Source of the DNA: Candidatus Woesearchaeota archaeon
GTDB taxonomy: Archaea > Nanobdellota > Nanobdellia > Woesearchaeales > JAHWIC01
Assembly: GCA_019322805.1 (NCBI GenBank)
Contig: JAHWIC010000014.1
Span: 1 to 34,846, forward strand
DNA length: 34,846 nucleotides
Reading direction: 5' to 3'
A program made the position numbers and the translations under genes. Shown here one piece after another: positions 21,375 through 29,399 of the stretch (position 1 is its first letter; each line of letters starts with the position of its first letter). Below the pieces are notes generated by a model, which worked only from the letters and a program-made list of their open reading frames with translations, had not been told where the DNA came from and searched no databases.

Positions 21375-22356
21375 TTAACCCCTCTGTTTCTTTGAACCCT
21401 AACATCAAATTCATATTTTGAACAGCTTGTCCTGATGCTCCTTTTAATAAATTATCAATTGTTGAGACAACAACAAGCTGATTATTCTCGTCTAATTCAA
21501 ACCCGCCGATATGGCATTGATTATTTTTTTGCGTATCTTTTACTTGAGGAATCTCTTTTTTAATTTTTACAAAAGGTTGGTTCTTATAAAACTGCTGATA
21601 GAATTTAATGATTTTATTTTTATTGAGTTTCTTATTTAACAAAATATGAGCAGTGCACATCATACCCTGATAAGTATCAATAACATGCGGTGTGAATGAT
21701 ATCTTTTTGATAAATTGTTCAATCTCATACTTATGGCGGTGCTTAGTTAGTTTGTATGCAACTAAATTATCTTTAATGATTTTTGGATTCTTAGCAAAAG
21801 CTGATTTCTTTCCAGCACCACTCCAGCCTGATTTGCAGTCGAAAACAATGTATTTTGCAAATTTCTGCACTGGTAATGACGCAAGCAGTGATGCAGTAAC
21901 ATAACAGCCTGGATTAGCAACTAGATTTGCTTTTTTGATTCGTTTTTTATTGATTTCTGGAAGACCGTAAACAGCTTTCTTCAGCCCTTTCTTATCAATA
22001 TGTTTAACCCCATAAACTTTCTCATATTCTTTAGCATTACTAAAGCGGTAATCTGCGCTTAAGTCGATTTTTTTAATATTTTTTTTAATATTTTTGATGA
22101 ATTTCATAGACTCTTTATGTGGAAGACAAAAAAACAGTAAATCAATACCCATTGAGTTTATTTCATTGATTGAATAATTGGTAAATTTTAATGATTTATC
22201 CTTGAAATCTTTATACAACGAGCATACTTTCTTGCCTGCATAGCTTACACTATTCAAAGCAACTAACTTAACCTTCTTATGCTTGCTCAGGAGCTTAATT
22301 AATTCATAGCCTGTATATCCTGACGCGCCTATTATACCTACTTTAGCTTTATCCAT
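21364..22356 (-). CDS. argC: N-acetyl-gamma-glutamyl-phosphate reductase
   Basis: Third step of ornithine synthesis: reduces N-acetylglutamyl phosphate to the semialdehyde with NADPH. It has 330 residues. The Rossmann motif GIIGASGYTGYELIKLL (8-24), the catalytic cysteine region NLVANPGCYVTASLLASLP and the later HRHKYEIEQFI and SFTPHVIDTYQGMMCT blocks are conserved. A Shine-Dalgarno AGGTGA lies 5 nt before the ATG. It is downstream of argD with a 93-nt gap that carries a hairpin and a possible 34-residue ORF. The N-acetyl rather than LysW-carried substrate is inferred from the presence of argJ and absence of a LysW gene. Confidence 0.95.
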   Translation of the reverse strand: MDKAKVGIIGASGYTGYELIKLLSKHKKVKLVALNSVSYAGKKVCSLYKDFKDKSLKFTNYSINEINSMGIDLLFFCLPHKESMKFIKNIKKNIKKIDLSADYRFSNAKEYEKVYGVKHIDKKGLKKAVYGLPEINKKRIKKANLVANPGCYVTASLLASLPVQKFAKYIVFDCKSGWSGAGKKSAFAKNPKIIKDNLVAYKLTKHRHKYEIEQFIKKISFTPHVIDTYQGMMCTAHILLNKKLNKNKIIKFYQQFYKNQPFVKIKKEIPQVKDTQKNNQCHIGGFELDENNQLVVVSTIDNLLKGASGQAVQNMNLMLGFKETEGLKCP

Positions 22357-22453
22357 CTACTTCACCTGTTTGGGGAGGGACACTCACTTTTTGTGCACTA
22401 GTGGGGAGGATTAAATCGCCGAAGGCGATTTCCATTATTCCGACTTTTTTCAT
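22349..22453 (-). CDS. Possible 34-residue ORF between argD and argC
   Basis: ATG at 22453 overlaps the argD stop as ATGA and the frame runs to a TAA overlapping the argC start (34 residues, MKKVGIMEIAFGD at the start, ending QTGEVDG). Perfect end-to-end overlap with both neighbours suggests translational coupling, but the codons also encode the 22413-22431 hairpin, no own Shine-Dalgarno is clear, and no family is recognised. It may be only a leader peptide or chance. Confidence 0.25.
   Translation of the reverse strand: MKKVGIMEIAFGDLILPTSAQKVSVPPQTGEVDG
22413..22431. repeat. 8-bp hairpin with GAA loop between argC and argD
   Basis: AAATCGCC (22413-22420), loop GAA, GGCGATTT (22424-22431): perfect 8-bp stem. 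Same design as the AAAACCACC-GAA-GGTGGTTTT arm at 30180-30200. Confidence 0.6.
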
Positions 22454-23613
22454 AGTACTTCCCCTAAAGCCTTAATCACGCTATCAATCTGTTTCTTCTT
22501 AATTGTTAAAGGCGGCAAAAACCTCAAAACATGTTTACCGCAGGCATTAATTATGAAACCTTTCTTATAGCATTTCTCGACAATTGGCTTAACTTCTTCC
22601 TTTAATTCCACACCAATCATCAAACCCTTTCCGCGAACCTCTTTTATTGATTTTTTATTTGATTTCAATTGATTTAGTTTATTGATAAAATAATCCCCAG
22701 CTTTAACAGCATTTTTCATTAATTTCTTCTTCAAAATAAAGTCAATTGTTGCATTTGCTGCAGCTGAAGCAAGATTATTCCCTCCAAAAGTGCTTGCATG
22801 ATCTGATTTTCCAAAACCAGAAGCTACTTTATTTGAAGCAATCATTACGCCCATTGGAATTCCGTTTGCAACACCTTTTGCTAAAGTAACAATATCAGGC
22901 TTTATCTTAGAGTGCTTAAAGCAAAAATACTCTCCTGTACGGCCATTTCCTGACTGAACCTCGTCTAAAACAAGCAAAACCTTCTTTTTCTTGCAAATTG
23001 CGCTGACCTTTTTCAGATAATCCTTATCAGGAACTATGATTCCAGCTTCTCCCTGGATTGGCTCAAGCATTACAGCTGCTGTTTTCTTTGAGATTGCTTT
23101 TTCAATAGCCTTAACATCATTGTATTTAACAAACTTAAAACCCGGAACTAATGGTGTAAATGGTTTTTTGATTTTAGGCTTCCATGTTGCAGCTAATGCA
23201 CCAAAAGTACGTCCATGAAAACCATGGCTCATCACAATTATCTGCGTTTTTCCTGCATATTTTCTTGCAAGCTTGATTGCAGCTTCATTTGCTTCTGCGC
23301 CTGAATTGCAAAAAAAGCACTTATCCAAGCCAGATAATTTAGCAAGCTTCTCAGCTAACTCAACCTGAGGCTCTGTATAGTAAAGATTTGAAACATTAAG
23401 CAGTTTCTTTGCCTGCTCAAAAACTTTTGAAGCCAGGTAATTATTGCCATGACCGATTGGAGTGCATGCTATTCCGCCCACTAAATCTAAGTATTTCTTG
23501 CCTTCCTTGTCAAACACATAGCAGTCTTTGCCTTTTTCTAAAACAAAACCAGCTCTTGTATAGGTTTGGACTACATGCTTTTTCTCTAATTGTTTTACTT
23601 TCGAAGCCTTCAT
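22450..23613 (-). CDS. argD: Acetylornithine aminotransferase
   Basis: PLP enzyme that transfers an amino group from glutamate to N-acetylglutamate semialdehyde giving N-acetylornithine. It has 387 residues. It shows the class III aminotransferase pattern: GGIACTPIGHGN, FFCNSGAEANEAAIKLARKYAG (about 96-117), GFHGRTFGALAATWKPK, LVLDEVQSGNGRTG with the PLP-binding Asp, and VTLAKGVANGIPMGV with the Schiff-base lysine. The start ATG overlaps the argB stop as ATGA. Homologues in the LysW pathway (LysJ) look similar, but local argJ makes the arginine role more likely. Confidence 0.95.
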   Translation of the reverse strand: MKASKVKQLEKKHVVQTYTRAGFVLEKGKDCYVFDKEGKKYLDLVGGIACTPIGHGNNYLASKVFEQAKKLLNVSNLYYTEPQVELAEKLAKLSGLDKCFFCNSGAEANEAAIKLARKYAGKTQIIVMSHGFHGRTFGALAATWKPKIKKPFTPLVPGFKFVKYNDVKAIEKAISKKTAAVMLEPIQGEAGIIVPDKDYLKKVSAICKKKKVLLVLDEVQSGNGRTGEYFCFKHSKIKPDIVTLAKGVANGIPMGVMIASNKVASGFGKSDHASTFGGNNLASAAANATIDFILKKKLMKNAVKAGDYFINKLNQLKSNKKSIKEVRGKGLMIGVELKEEVKPIVEKCYKKGFIINACGKHVLRFLPPLTIKKKQIDSVIKALGEVL

Positions 23614-24446
23614 CTTATTATCTCAGTTCCAACTCCTTTATCTGTGAATATCTCCAATAACAAAGCATGGGTTATATGCCCATTAATCAAATGAGCTTTT
23701 TTGCAGCCTCTCTCGACTGCATATTTGCATGCCTTGACCTTAGGTATCATGCCGCCATGGATAATCCCTTTCTTTATTTTCTCTCTAACCTGCTTCATCG
23801 TCAGTGTAGGAACTAATTTTTTGTTCTCAAAAACGCCATCAACATCAGTTAGTATTGTGAACTTCTCTGCTTTTAATGCGATTGCAATTGATGCAGCAGC
23901 AGTGTCCGCATTTATGTTATGGGCTTGACCTTTGTTGTCAACACCGATTGGTGAGATGACTGGTGTATAGCCCACCTTTATCAAGGTCTTTAGGATTGTA
24001 GGGTTAATCTCTTTTACATCTCCTACAAAACCCAGTTTCTTATGTTTTTGCGTAACCTCTATCAGCTTATTATCAACCCCGGTTATGCTCTGCGCCCATA
24101 CCTTGTGGTCTTTCAGCATGTTTACCAAATCCTTGTTTATCTTCTCAAATTCCTTTTTTACAATGTCCATTGTTTTTTCATCAGTGACCCTCAAGCCGTT
24201 AACGAATCTTGGCTTAATCCCTTCCTTTTTCATTGCTTCAGATATACTTGGGCCTCCTCCATGAACAATAATCGGCTTCATCCCGACGTGCTTAAGCAAA
24301 ACAACGTCAGTCATTACAGACTGTTTCAGCTTTTTGTCAACCATTGCGCTTCCGCCATACTTTATTACAACTATCTTGCCCCAATAATTCTTTATGTAAG
24401 GCAACGCTTCAATCAGTGTGCTTGCTTTTTCTTTGATGTGTTCCAT
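23610..24446 (-). CDS. argB: Acetylglutamate kinase
   Basis: Second step of ornithine synthesis: phosphorylates N-acetylglutamate. It has 278 residues of the amino-acid-kinase family. VIKYGGSAMVD (27-37), IIVHGGGPSISEAMKKEGI (about 58-76), RFVNGLRVTDEKTMDIV with the substrate-binding Arg, HNINADTAAASIAIAL and LTDVDGVFENK are all intact. It starts 2 nt after the argJ stop and overlaps argD by 4 nt. No long N-terminal extension typical of the strongly arginine-inhibited hexameric forms is seen, so feedback control at this step may be weak; this last point is inference. Confidence 0.95.
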   Translation of the reverse strand: MEHIKEKASTLIEALPYIKNYWGKIVVIKYGGSAMVDKKLKQSVMTDVVLLKHVGMKPIIVHGGGPSISEAMKKEGIKPRFVNGLRVTDEKTMDIVKKEFEKINKDLVNMLKDHKVWAQSITGVDNKLIEVTQKHKKLGFVGDVKEINPTILKTLIKVGYTPVISPIGVDNKGQAHNINADTAAASIAIALKAEKFTILTDVDGVFENKKLVPTLTMKQVREKIKKGIIHGGMIPKVKACKYAVERGCKKAHLINGHITHALLLEIFTDKGVGTEIIR

Positions 24447-24448
24447 TT

Positions 24449-25600
24449 TTACGTGTGGTATGCGGCATTTATCTTAACATATTTATAGGTCAAATCACAG
24501 CCGTAAGCTGTTGCACTGTGCTTTCCTTGGTTTAGGTTAACTGTAAACTCTACCTCTTTCTTCTTCAGAATCTTTGTCGCTTTCTTCTTGTCAAACTTAG
24601 TGGCAATCCCTCCGGCAACAATCTTCATTTTGCCAAAATAAATGTCAATCCCGTCTGCATTGATCTTAACTCCTGCACATCCAACCGCACCCATTATTCT
24701 GCCCCAGTTAGGGTCATTTCCAAAAACAGCACATTTTACTAAGTTGCTGTTTATGATTGACTTTGCAACTTTTTTAGCGTCTTTCTCTGTTTTTGCATTT
24801 TTTACATTTGAGATTATCAGCTTTGATGCCCCTTCTCCGTCTTTAGCCATTAATTTAGCTAAGTAAACACAAACATAGTCAAGTGCTTTCTGAAACTGTT
24901 TTTCATTAACCTTTCCAGCTAAACCATTAGCCATTAAGATTGCCATATCACTTGTGCTTGTGTCCTGGTCAACACTTAGCATATTGAAGCTTTTATTAAC
25001 TGACTGCTTTAACATCTTTCTCAGCTTGCTTGATGGAAACTCAGCATCAGTTGCTATAAAGGCAAGCATTGTAGCCATATTCGGATGAATCATTCCAGCT
25101 CCTTTTGCAATTGCTCCGATAGTTGCCTTTCCGACTTTAACTGAAATCTCCTTTTTTGCCAAATCAGTTGTCATGATCGCTTCTGCTGCTTTTGATTGTT
25201 TTGAAAGCTGTTTTTTAATTCCCTTAGCGCCTCTCCTGATTTTATCCATTGGCAAATAAGCGCCAATCAATCCAGTTGAAGCGACCAAAACATCTTCCTT
25301 CCTGATTCCAAGCTCTTTTGCAGCTAATGAAGCCATTTCGTGCGCATCTTTCAATCCTTTCTTGCCTGTTGAAACATTTGAGATTCCGCTGTTAACAACT
25401 ATAGCCTGCGCTTTTCCATTTTTCAAATGCTCCATATTAACGTATAGAGGAGCGCCCTTTACCTCATTCTGAGTGTAGACTGCAGCAGCATTGCATAGCT
25501 TAGAGCTGCAAATAACTGCAAAGTCCTTCTTTGATTTTTTTATTCCGACATTCTTTCCTAAGGATGTTACTCCTTTAACAGTATTTACTCCAGTTGACAT
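24449..25600 (-). CDS. argJ: Glutamate N-acetyltransferase / ornithine acetyltransferase
   Basis: Recycles the acetyl group from N-acetylornithine to glutamate; bifunctional members also acetylate glutamate from acetyl-CoA. The precursor cleaves itself before a threonine nucleophile, seen here as the Thr in GMIHPNMATMLAFIATDA (Thr177 from the chosen start). Other blocks are ASTGLIGAYLPMDKI and DQDTSTSDMAILMANG. The frame opens at a GTG at 25630, but the ATG at 25600 (MSTGVNTVKGV) has a GGTGA ribosome-binding sequence and gives a standard N-terminus; 25627 is the other choice. It is the first gene of argJ-argB-argD-argC-argG and follows the locus B repeat. Confidence 0.94.
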   Translation of the reverse strand: MSTGVNTVKGVTSLGKNVGIKKSKKDFAVICSSKLCNAAAVYTQNEVKGAPLYVNMEHLKNGKAQAIVVNSGISNVSTGKKGLKDAHEMASLAAKELGIRKEDVLVASTGLIGAYLPMDKIRRGAKGIKKQLSKQSKAAEAIMTTDLAKKEISVKVGKATIGAIAKGAGMIHPNMATMLAFIATDAEFPSSKLRKMLKQSVNKSFNMLSVDQDTSTSDMAILMANGLAGKVNEKQFQKALDYVCVYLAKLMAKDGEGASKLIISNVKNAKTEKDAKKVAKSIINSNLVKCAVFGNDPNWGRIMGAVGCAGVKINADGIDIYFGKMKIVAGGIATKFDKKKATKILKKKEVEFTVNLNQGKHSATAYGCDLTYKYVKINAAYHT

Positions 25601-25654
25601 TTTGTTTTCACCAGTAAATTTAATCATCACTTAAAATCATCATTGAAAAAAATT

Positions 25655-25770
25655 AAATCTGAAAATTCCTTTCACCCCCAAGTTAAAGGAATCTTCATCC
25701 GCTTACTTTACTTTATGGCAACAGATGATTTTTGCCTTAACGTTTGCATAAAGCAAAAATCAGATTTATT
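25655..25770 (+). repeat. Cloverleaf-like intergenic repeat, locus B
   Basis: Outer inverted repeat AAATCTGA (25655-25662) and TCAGATTT (25760-25767). Arms: GAAAATTCCTTT with AAAGGAATCTTC (25661-25672, 25685-25696; one mismatch), a degenerate CATC/GATG arm (about 25696-25727), and GATTTTTGC with GCAAAAATC (25727-25735, 25753-25761). It lies between the argG2 stop and argJ, fills the 25631-25800 gap, and has the same orientation as loci A and C. Confidence 0.8.
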
Positions 25771-25800
25771 TTTTTTGTTTCTAATGATTTTTTTGATTGA

Positions 25801-27033
25801 TTACTCAATTCCTCCTCTCATTGCCAAAATCTCAAACGGCAAGCCTCTAACCTTAGCTGCATTCTCGCACCATCTTTGGTCAAAGCCTTTGCTTTTGATT
25901 GATCTTATTTCAGGCTTAAACAATCCTGAGTCAGACTCACGCTCAGTAATCTCTATGTTTCCTTTGTACAGCTTAACCTTGTATTTGCCATTGACAACAC
26001 CCTGGCTTTGAGCAACAAAACCATCAAGGTCTTTCTTCAATGGATGGAAAGCCATTCCGTGGTAAACAAGCATAGCCCATTTTGCATCAACCATTTTCTT
26101 GAATTGGATTTCATCTTTTGTCAAACACCACTGCTCTAAATCATGGTGCAGCTTTAAGATAACATGTGCTGCAGGTGCCTCATAGATCTCTCTTGATTTT
26201 AGATCCATTATTCCATCTTCAAACATGTCAATCCTTCCAACGCCAGCTTTTCCTGCAATCACATTCAATTCTGGCACTAGCTCTGCTAATGGCATCTCTT
26301 TTCCATTCAAGCTTATTGGAACTCCATTCTTGAATTCAATTGTTATGAATTCTGGCTTGTCAGCTGCTTTTTCAGGAACAACTAACCACTGCCAGATATT
26401 ATCGGGTAATGGCTGATTAAGGCCAATAGCACCTGATGCAATTGACCTGCACCACATTGTCTTGTCATCTCCGCCAGATATGATCTCTGTTACAGGAACA
26501 TCCCAATGCTTACATAATTCTTCTTCATCTCCTCTTGTCAGGTCAAAGTCTCTTACAGGAACTAAGACCTTAAGCTTAGGAGCAAACATCTTGAAGACAT
26601 TATGCATTCTGTATTGGTCATTCCCTTTTCCAGATGAGCCTTCAAGAATTGCATCACAGCCAAGCTCTTTAGCTTTGAGAGCAACAACTTTAGCAATTAA
26701 CTGCCTAGTCATTGAAGTGCTTACAGGATATCCATTGTAGTTTGAGTTTGCCTGTATTGCCTTAGCAACCCATTTCTCTGTAAACTCTTTCTTAACATCA
26801 ATCATTATTGGCTCTATTTCCATTATCTTTGCTTTTCTTTTCATTTCGTTTATCTCTTCATCACCTTGGCCAATATCTACACTTATTGCAATAATCTCTT
26901 TTGCTTTGTAGATTTTTCTCAGCAAAACAATACCTAGAGTTGAATCTAAGCCGCCAGAATAAGCAATAGCAACTTTGTTTACTTTAGGCACAGGCGTGTT
27001 TTCAATTTTCTTCACAATTTCTTTTACATTCAT
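25801..27033 (-). CDS. Argininosuccinate synthase-like protein (copy 2)
   Basis: A 410-residue second member of the ArgG family, from a different branch than the 20091-21317 copy. The PP-loop reads AYSGGLDSTLGIVLL (Ser-Thr swapped from the usual Thr-Ser) and is followed by SVDIGQGDEEI. The nucleotide/aspartate loop is EGSSGKGNDQYRMH instead of HGATGKGNDQARFE, and the region equal to SYEAGVLEDP is SIASGAIGLNQP. Citrulline contacts GRIDMFED and LKSREIYEAPA remain. It may be a functional synthase for arginine or have shifted specificity. A Shine-Dalgarno GGTGAT precedes the ATG, and the promoter carries the same operator as argH, so it is surely part of the arginine regulon. Confidence 0.88.
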   Translation of the reverse strand: MNVKEIVKKIENTPVPKVNKVAIAYSGGLDSTLGIVLLRKIYKAKEIIAISVDIGQGDEEINEMKRKAKIMEIEPIMIDVKKEFTEKWVAKAIQANSNYNGYPVSTSMTRQLIAKVVALKAKELGCDAILEGSSGKGNDQYRMHNVFKMFAPKLKVLVPVRDFDLTRGDEEELCKHWDVPVTEIISGGDDKTMWCRSIASGAIGLNQPLPDNIWQWLVVPEKAADKPEFITIEFKNGVPISLNGKEMPLAELVPELNVIAGKAGVGRIDMFEDGIMDLKSREIYEAPAAHVILKLHHDLEQWCLTKDEIQFKKMVDAKWAMLVYHGMAFHPLKKDLDGFVAQSQGVVNGKYKVKLYKGNIEITERESDSGLFKPEIRSIKSKGFDQRWCENAAKVRGLPFEILAMRGGIE

Positions 27034-27074
27034 AGCACATCACCTTGTCAATCTTATAGTCTGGAAAATGGCTG

Positions 27075-27138
27075 CTTTATTTATATACTTATCGACCTGA
27101 ATGGGACAAAATAAACACTAATGTCTTATTTAGGACAT
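27075..27138 (-). promoter_or_regulatory. argG2 promoter and putative arginine operator
   Basis: TATA box AAGTATATAAATAAAG on the minus strand (27075-27090). Upstream lie GACCTGAATGGGAC (27094-27107) and the palindrome-like ATGTCTTATTTAGGACAT (27121-27138), with the same spacing and spacer bases (ATCGACCT, ACAAAATA) as in the argH promoter at 17502-17559. The divergent plus-strand gene at 27212 starts nearby and could share the control. Confidence 0.65.
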
Positions 27139-27211
27139 TTATAAAGTGACGTTACCTACGAATAGTAAATATACAAAACTTTAAATATAAAGCCGTATTA
27201 ATTACGTTAAA

Positions 27212-27634
27212 ATGGCTAAAGATTCTGAAAAGTCTGAAGCACCTCTTGAAGATAGATTAAAAGGTAAAGATGTAGAAATAAGTCTAAAAAAAGGACTTGC
27301 TGGGCATATTGTCGAATATTGCATTGTATTTGATTATGGTGATGGACAGGAAGAAGAAGCATTGTTAACTGAAGCTCCGGATCCATTTCTTGATTCTCCG
27401 CATGATATTGTAGGCACTAATAAAGCATATCATGATTTGCTAAGCAATGTCATTACTGATTCCGATCCTGAGTCAATTGCAAATGAGAAATTAGAATTTA
27501 TGGCTCAGCTATTAAGCAGACTAAATGAAAGGGTAGACTCATTAGCAGAGGCTGGAGTTGATATAGTAAAGGTTGGCACTTATACTTATGAGGAATTTAA
27601 AGTAGCGTATGCCGGGCTTCCTAAAGAAGGCTAA
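27212..27634 (+). CDS. Hypothetical acidic protein, 140 residues
   Basis: Not recognised. It is a soluble, acidic protein without signal or membrane segments. The first half (EISLKKGLAGHIVEYCIVFDYGDGQEEEALLTEA) looks like a beta hairpin domain; the second half (NEKLEFMAQLLSRLNERVDSLAEAG, VGTYTYEEFKVAYAGLP) is mostly helical with a possible short coiled coil. A TATA box (CTTTAAATATAAAG, about 27178-27191) is 25 nt before the ATG, so the transcript is leaderless. It is divergent from argG2, whose operator lies 74 nt upstream, but no link to arginine is evident. Confidence 0.72.
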   Translation: MAKDSEKSEAPLEDRLKGKDVEISLKKGLAGHIVEYCIVFDYGDGQEEEALLTEAPDPFLDSPHDIVGTNKAYHDLLSNVITDSDPESIANEKLEFMAQLLSRLNERVDSLAEAGVDIVKVGTYTYEEFKVAYAGLPKEG

Positions 27635-27737
27635 GATTTCTTAAAGTCCCAATCCAATCTTAAATGTCCAAAACAAAACATTTATATACTAGTTCTTTTA
27701 TTTATCACCTGTTGGGAGTATTGCCAGGTATTCCAAA

Positions 27738-27836
27738 ATGCAAAAAAACCTAAAAGAGTTCATTGACACAGGCGAAGTAGCAATTGATGATAAAACAATC
27801 AAAAAGCTTCGCTCATTTGGGATAGAACTGCTGTGA
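27738..27836 (+). CDS. Possible 32-residue small protein upstream of the APH-family gene
   Basis: ATG at 27738 opens a 32-codon frame (MQKNLKEFIDTGEVAIDD at the start, ending RSFGIELL) whose TGA overlaps the next start as GTGA. A TATA box (ATTTATATAC, about 27680-27689) is about 50 nt upstream and an AGGT sequence lies about 8 nt before the ATG. The amphipathic charged sequence looks protein-like. It would be the first gene of a three-gene unit; alternatively it is a leader region. No family is recognised. Confidence 0.4.
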   Translation: MQKNLKEFIDTGEVAIDDKTIKKLRSFGIELL

Positions 27837-28762
27837 TTTCTATGTTGCAAAAAACCAATGCTCAGAAGATAATCGGAAGGCTCTTTCCCAAGGCTAAGGT
27901 AGTTGGCATTAGAGAGTTCAAGAAGGGGATGATTAACAGGACCTATGATGTTAAGCTCTCTAGTAAGGAAAACGTAGTTTTAAGGATTTATCCAAGGGAA
28001 AGCTGGAAAGCAGTAAAAGAGAAATATCTGTATGACCTTCTAGCTAAAAGAACAAATGTACCCGTTCCTGAGGTTTACAAGATAGATACGTCAAAGAGGC
28101 TCATACCTTATGCATATTCTGTTTTATCAAAACTAGAAGGAAGGGAATTAAGTAAAATATACCTGAAAACAAAGAACAAGAAACTGATAAGCGACGCTGG
28201 CAGATATCTTGCAAAGATACATTCAATAAAATTCAGTAGATTTGGCTGGATTGTAGGGAAGGAAATAAAACCTAAGTTCAAAGACTGGAGAGCTTATTTT
28301 GATTATGGCCTGGAGCATAAATTAGACAAAATAAAGAAAATAAACAAGGTGCCTAAGGAGATAATCACAGAAACAAAAAAATATGTAGAAGAGCATCAAG
28401 GATTACTTGATATAAAATCAAAGCCATGCTTAATACATAAGGATTATCATTTCTCCCACATAATTGCTGACGAGGGCAAGATCAATGGCATAATTGATTT
28501 TGAATGGGCTATCTCAGGCCATAATGAGCTTGACCTAATAAAATCAGAGTGGTGGATGTTTGAAAAACTTCCAGAGATAAGGCCAATATTTCATAAAGCC
28601 TACAAACAAGCAGGCGGAGTTATCTCTAACAAATTTGAGAAAAGGAAGAAACTGTATGAGCTGAAAATCCTCATAGGAATGATCAGTTTATCCTATAAAA
28701 GAAAAAGCAGGCACTGGTTTAATTATAATGTAAGGGAAGCTAAGAAAATATTAGGAATCTAA
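27833..28762 (+). CDS. Aminoglycoside phosphotransferase (APH)-family kinase
   Basis: A 309-residue small-molecule kinase with the protein-kinase-like fold. The N-lobe has the nucleotide-binding strand region GIREFKKGMINRTYDVKL and VVLRIYPRE with the conserved Lys/Arg. The catalytic loop is CLIHKDYHFSHII (usual HGDxxxxN has His in the Asn place) and the metal motif is IDFEWAISG. APH relatives phosphorylate choline, homoserine, sugars or antibiotics; the substrate here is unknown. Start choice: GTG at 27833 overlaps the small ORF stop; ATG at 27842 is an alternative. The ACT-domain gene starts 1 nt after its stop, so the two are co-transcribed and may be functionally linked. Confidence 0.85.
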   Translation: MISMLQKTNAQKIIGRLFPKAKVVGIREFKKGMINRTYDVKLSSKENVVLRIYPRESWKAVKEKYLYDLLAKRTNVPVPEVYKIDTSKRLIPYAYSVLSKLEGRELSKIYLKTKNKKLISDAGRYLAKIHSIKFSRFGWIVGKEIKPKFKDWRAYFDYGLEHKLDKIKKINKVPKEIITETKKYVEEHQGLLDIKSKPCLIHKDYHFSHIIADEGKINGIIDFEWAISGHNELDLIKSEWWMFEKLPEIRPIFHKAYKQAGGVISNKFEKRKKLYELKILIGMISLSYKRKSRHWFNYNVREAKKILGI

Positions 28763-28763
28763 A

Positions 28764-29399
28764 ATGCCTAACATAACTAAGCTAACAGAGCAGTATATCT
28801 CAGAGCATCCAAGTATAAAGGATTCCCTAAAGAAAGGACTAATCAATTACTCAAAATTAACAAGACAGATTGCAGATGATTTAGAGATTGATTTAAAGAA
28901 GAACTTTGATGCAATATTAATAGCTTGCAGAAGATATTACAGAAAAGTCAGGAAAGAAGAAACTTTAGAGAAAGGAATTTTGGAGATTCTGAAGAAAAGC
29001 AAAGTAGAGGTAAAAAACAAGATAATCGCAGTTGTAGTTGAAAAAATAGCTTATGTAGAAGGCTTGCTAGAGATTGAAAAAGAGGCAAGGAAAAAAGGAG
29101 ATATTTTTCATATAATTGAAGGAACATCTGCTATAACTATAGTTGCAGCTGAAGAATATTCTGCAAAGATAAAGAAACTATTCAAGAACAAGATAATCAA
29201 GGAGAATACAAAATTAGTTGAGATTACTTTGAAAAGCCCAAAAGAGATTGAAACAACTGCAGGAGTAGTTCCTTACCTTTATTCCTTATTCGGAGAGCAT
29301 GGAATCAATATCGTAGAAACCTTGTCATGCTGGACAGATACAATATTTGTTGTTGAAGAAAAAGATATTGCTGAGGTTATGAAGGTTCTGAGGTTTTAG
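28764..29399 (+). CDS. ACT-domain regulatory protein
   Basis: A 211-residue protein. The N-terminal half (residues 1-75) is helical (ITKLTEQYISEHPSIKDSLKKGLINYSKLTRQIADDL), resembling a helix-turn-helix. The rest has two ACT-like repeats: roughly 85-150 (IIAVVVEKIAYVEGLLEIE, IIEGTSAITIVAAEEYSAKIKKLF) and 150-211 (LVEITLKSPKEIETTAGVVPYLYSLFGEHGINIVETLSCWTDTIFVVEEKD). The second is the pattern seen in aspartate kinases. ACT pairs bind amino acids, so it is likely an amino-acid sensor, perhaps a transcription factor. It is co-transcribed with the APH-family gene and ends in a 4-bp tail-to-tail overlap with ribA. Confidence 0.82.
   Translation: MPNITKLTEQYISEHPSIKDSLKKGLINYSKLTRQIADDLEIDLKKNFDAILIACRRYYRKVRKEETLEKGILEILKKSKVEVKNKIIAVVVEKIAYVEGLLEIEKEARKKGDIFHIIEGTSAITIVAAEEYSAKIKKLFKNKIIKENTKLVEITLKSPKEIETTAGVVPYLYSLFGEHGINIVETLSCWTDTIFVVEEKDIAEVMKVLRF

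Noticed and set aside
21364..25600. LysW-dependent lysine/arginine pathway instead of the acetylated pathway
   Set aside because: The LysW carrier and LysX ligase genes are not visible and argJ with its threonine cleavage site is present, so acetylated intermediates are more likely.
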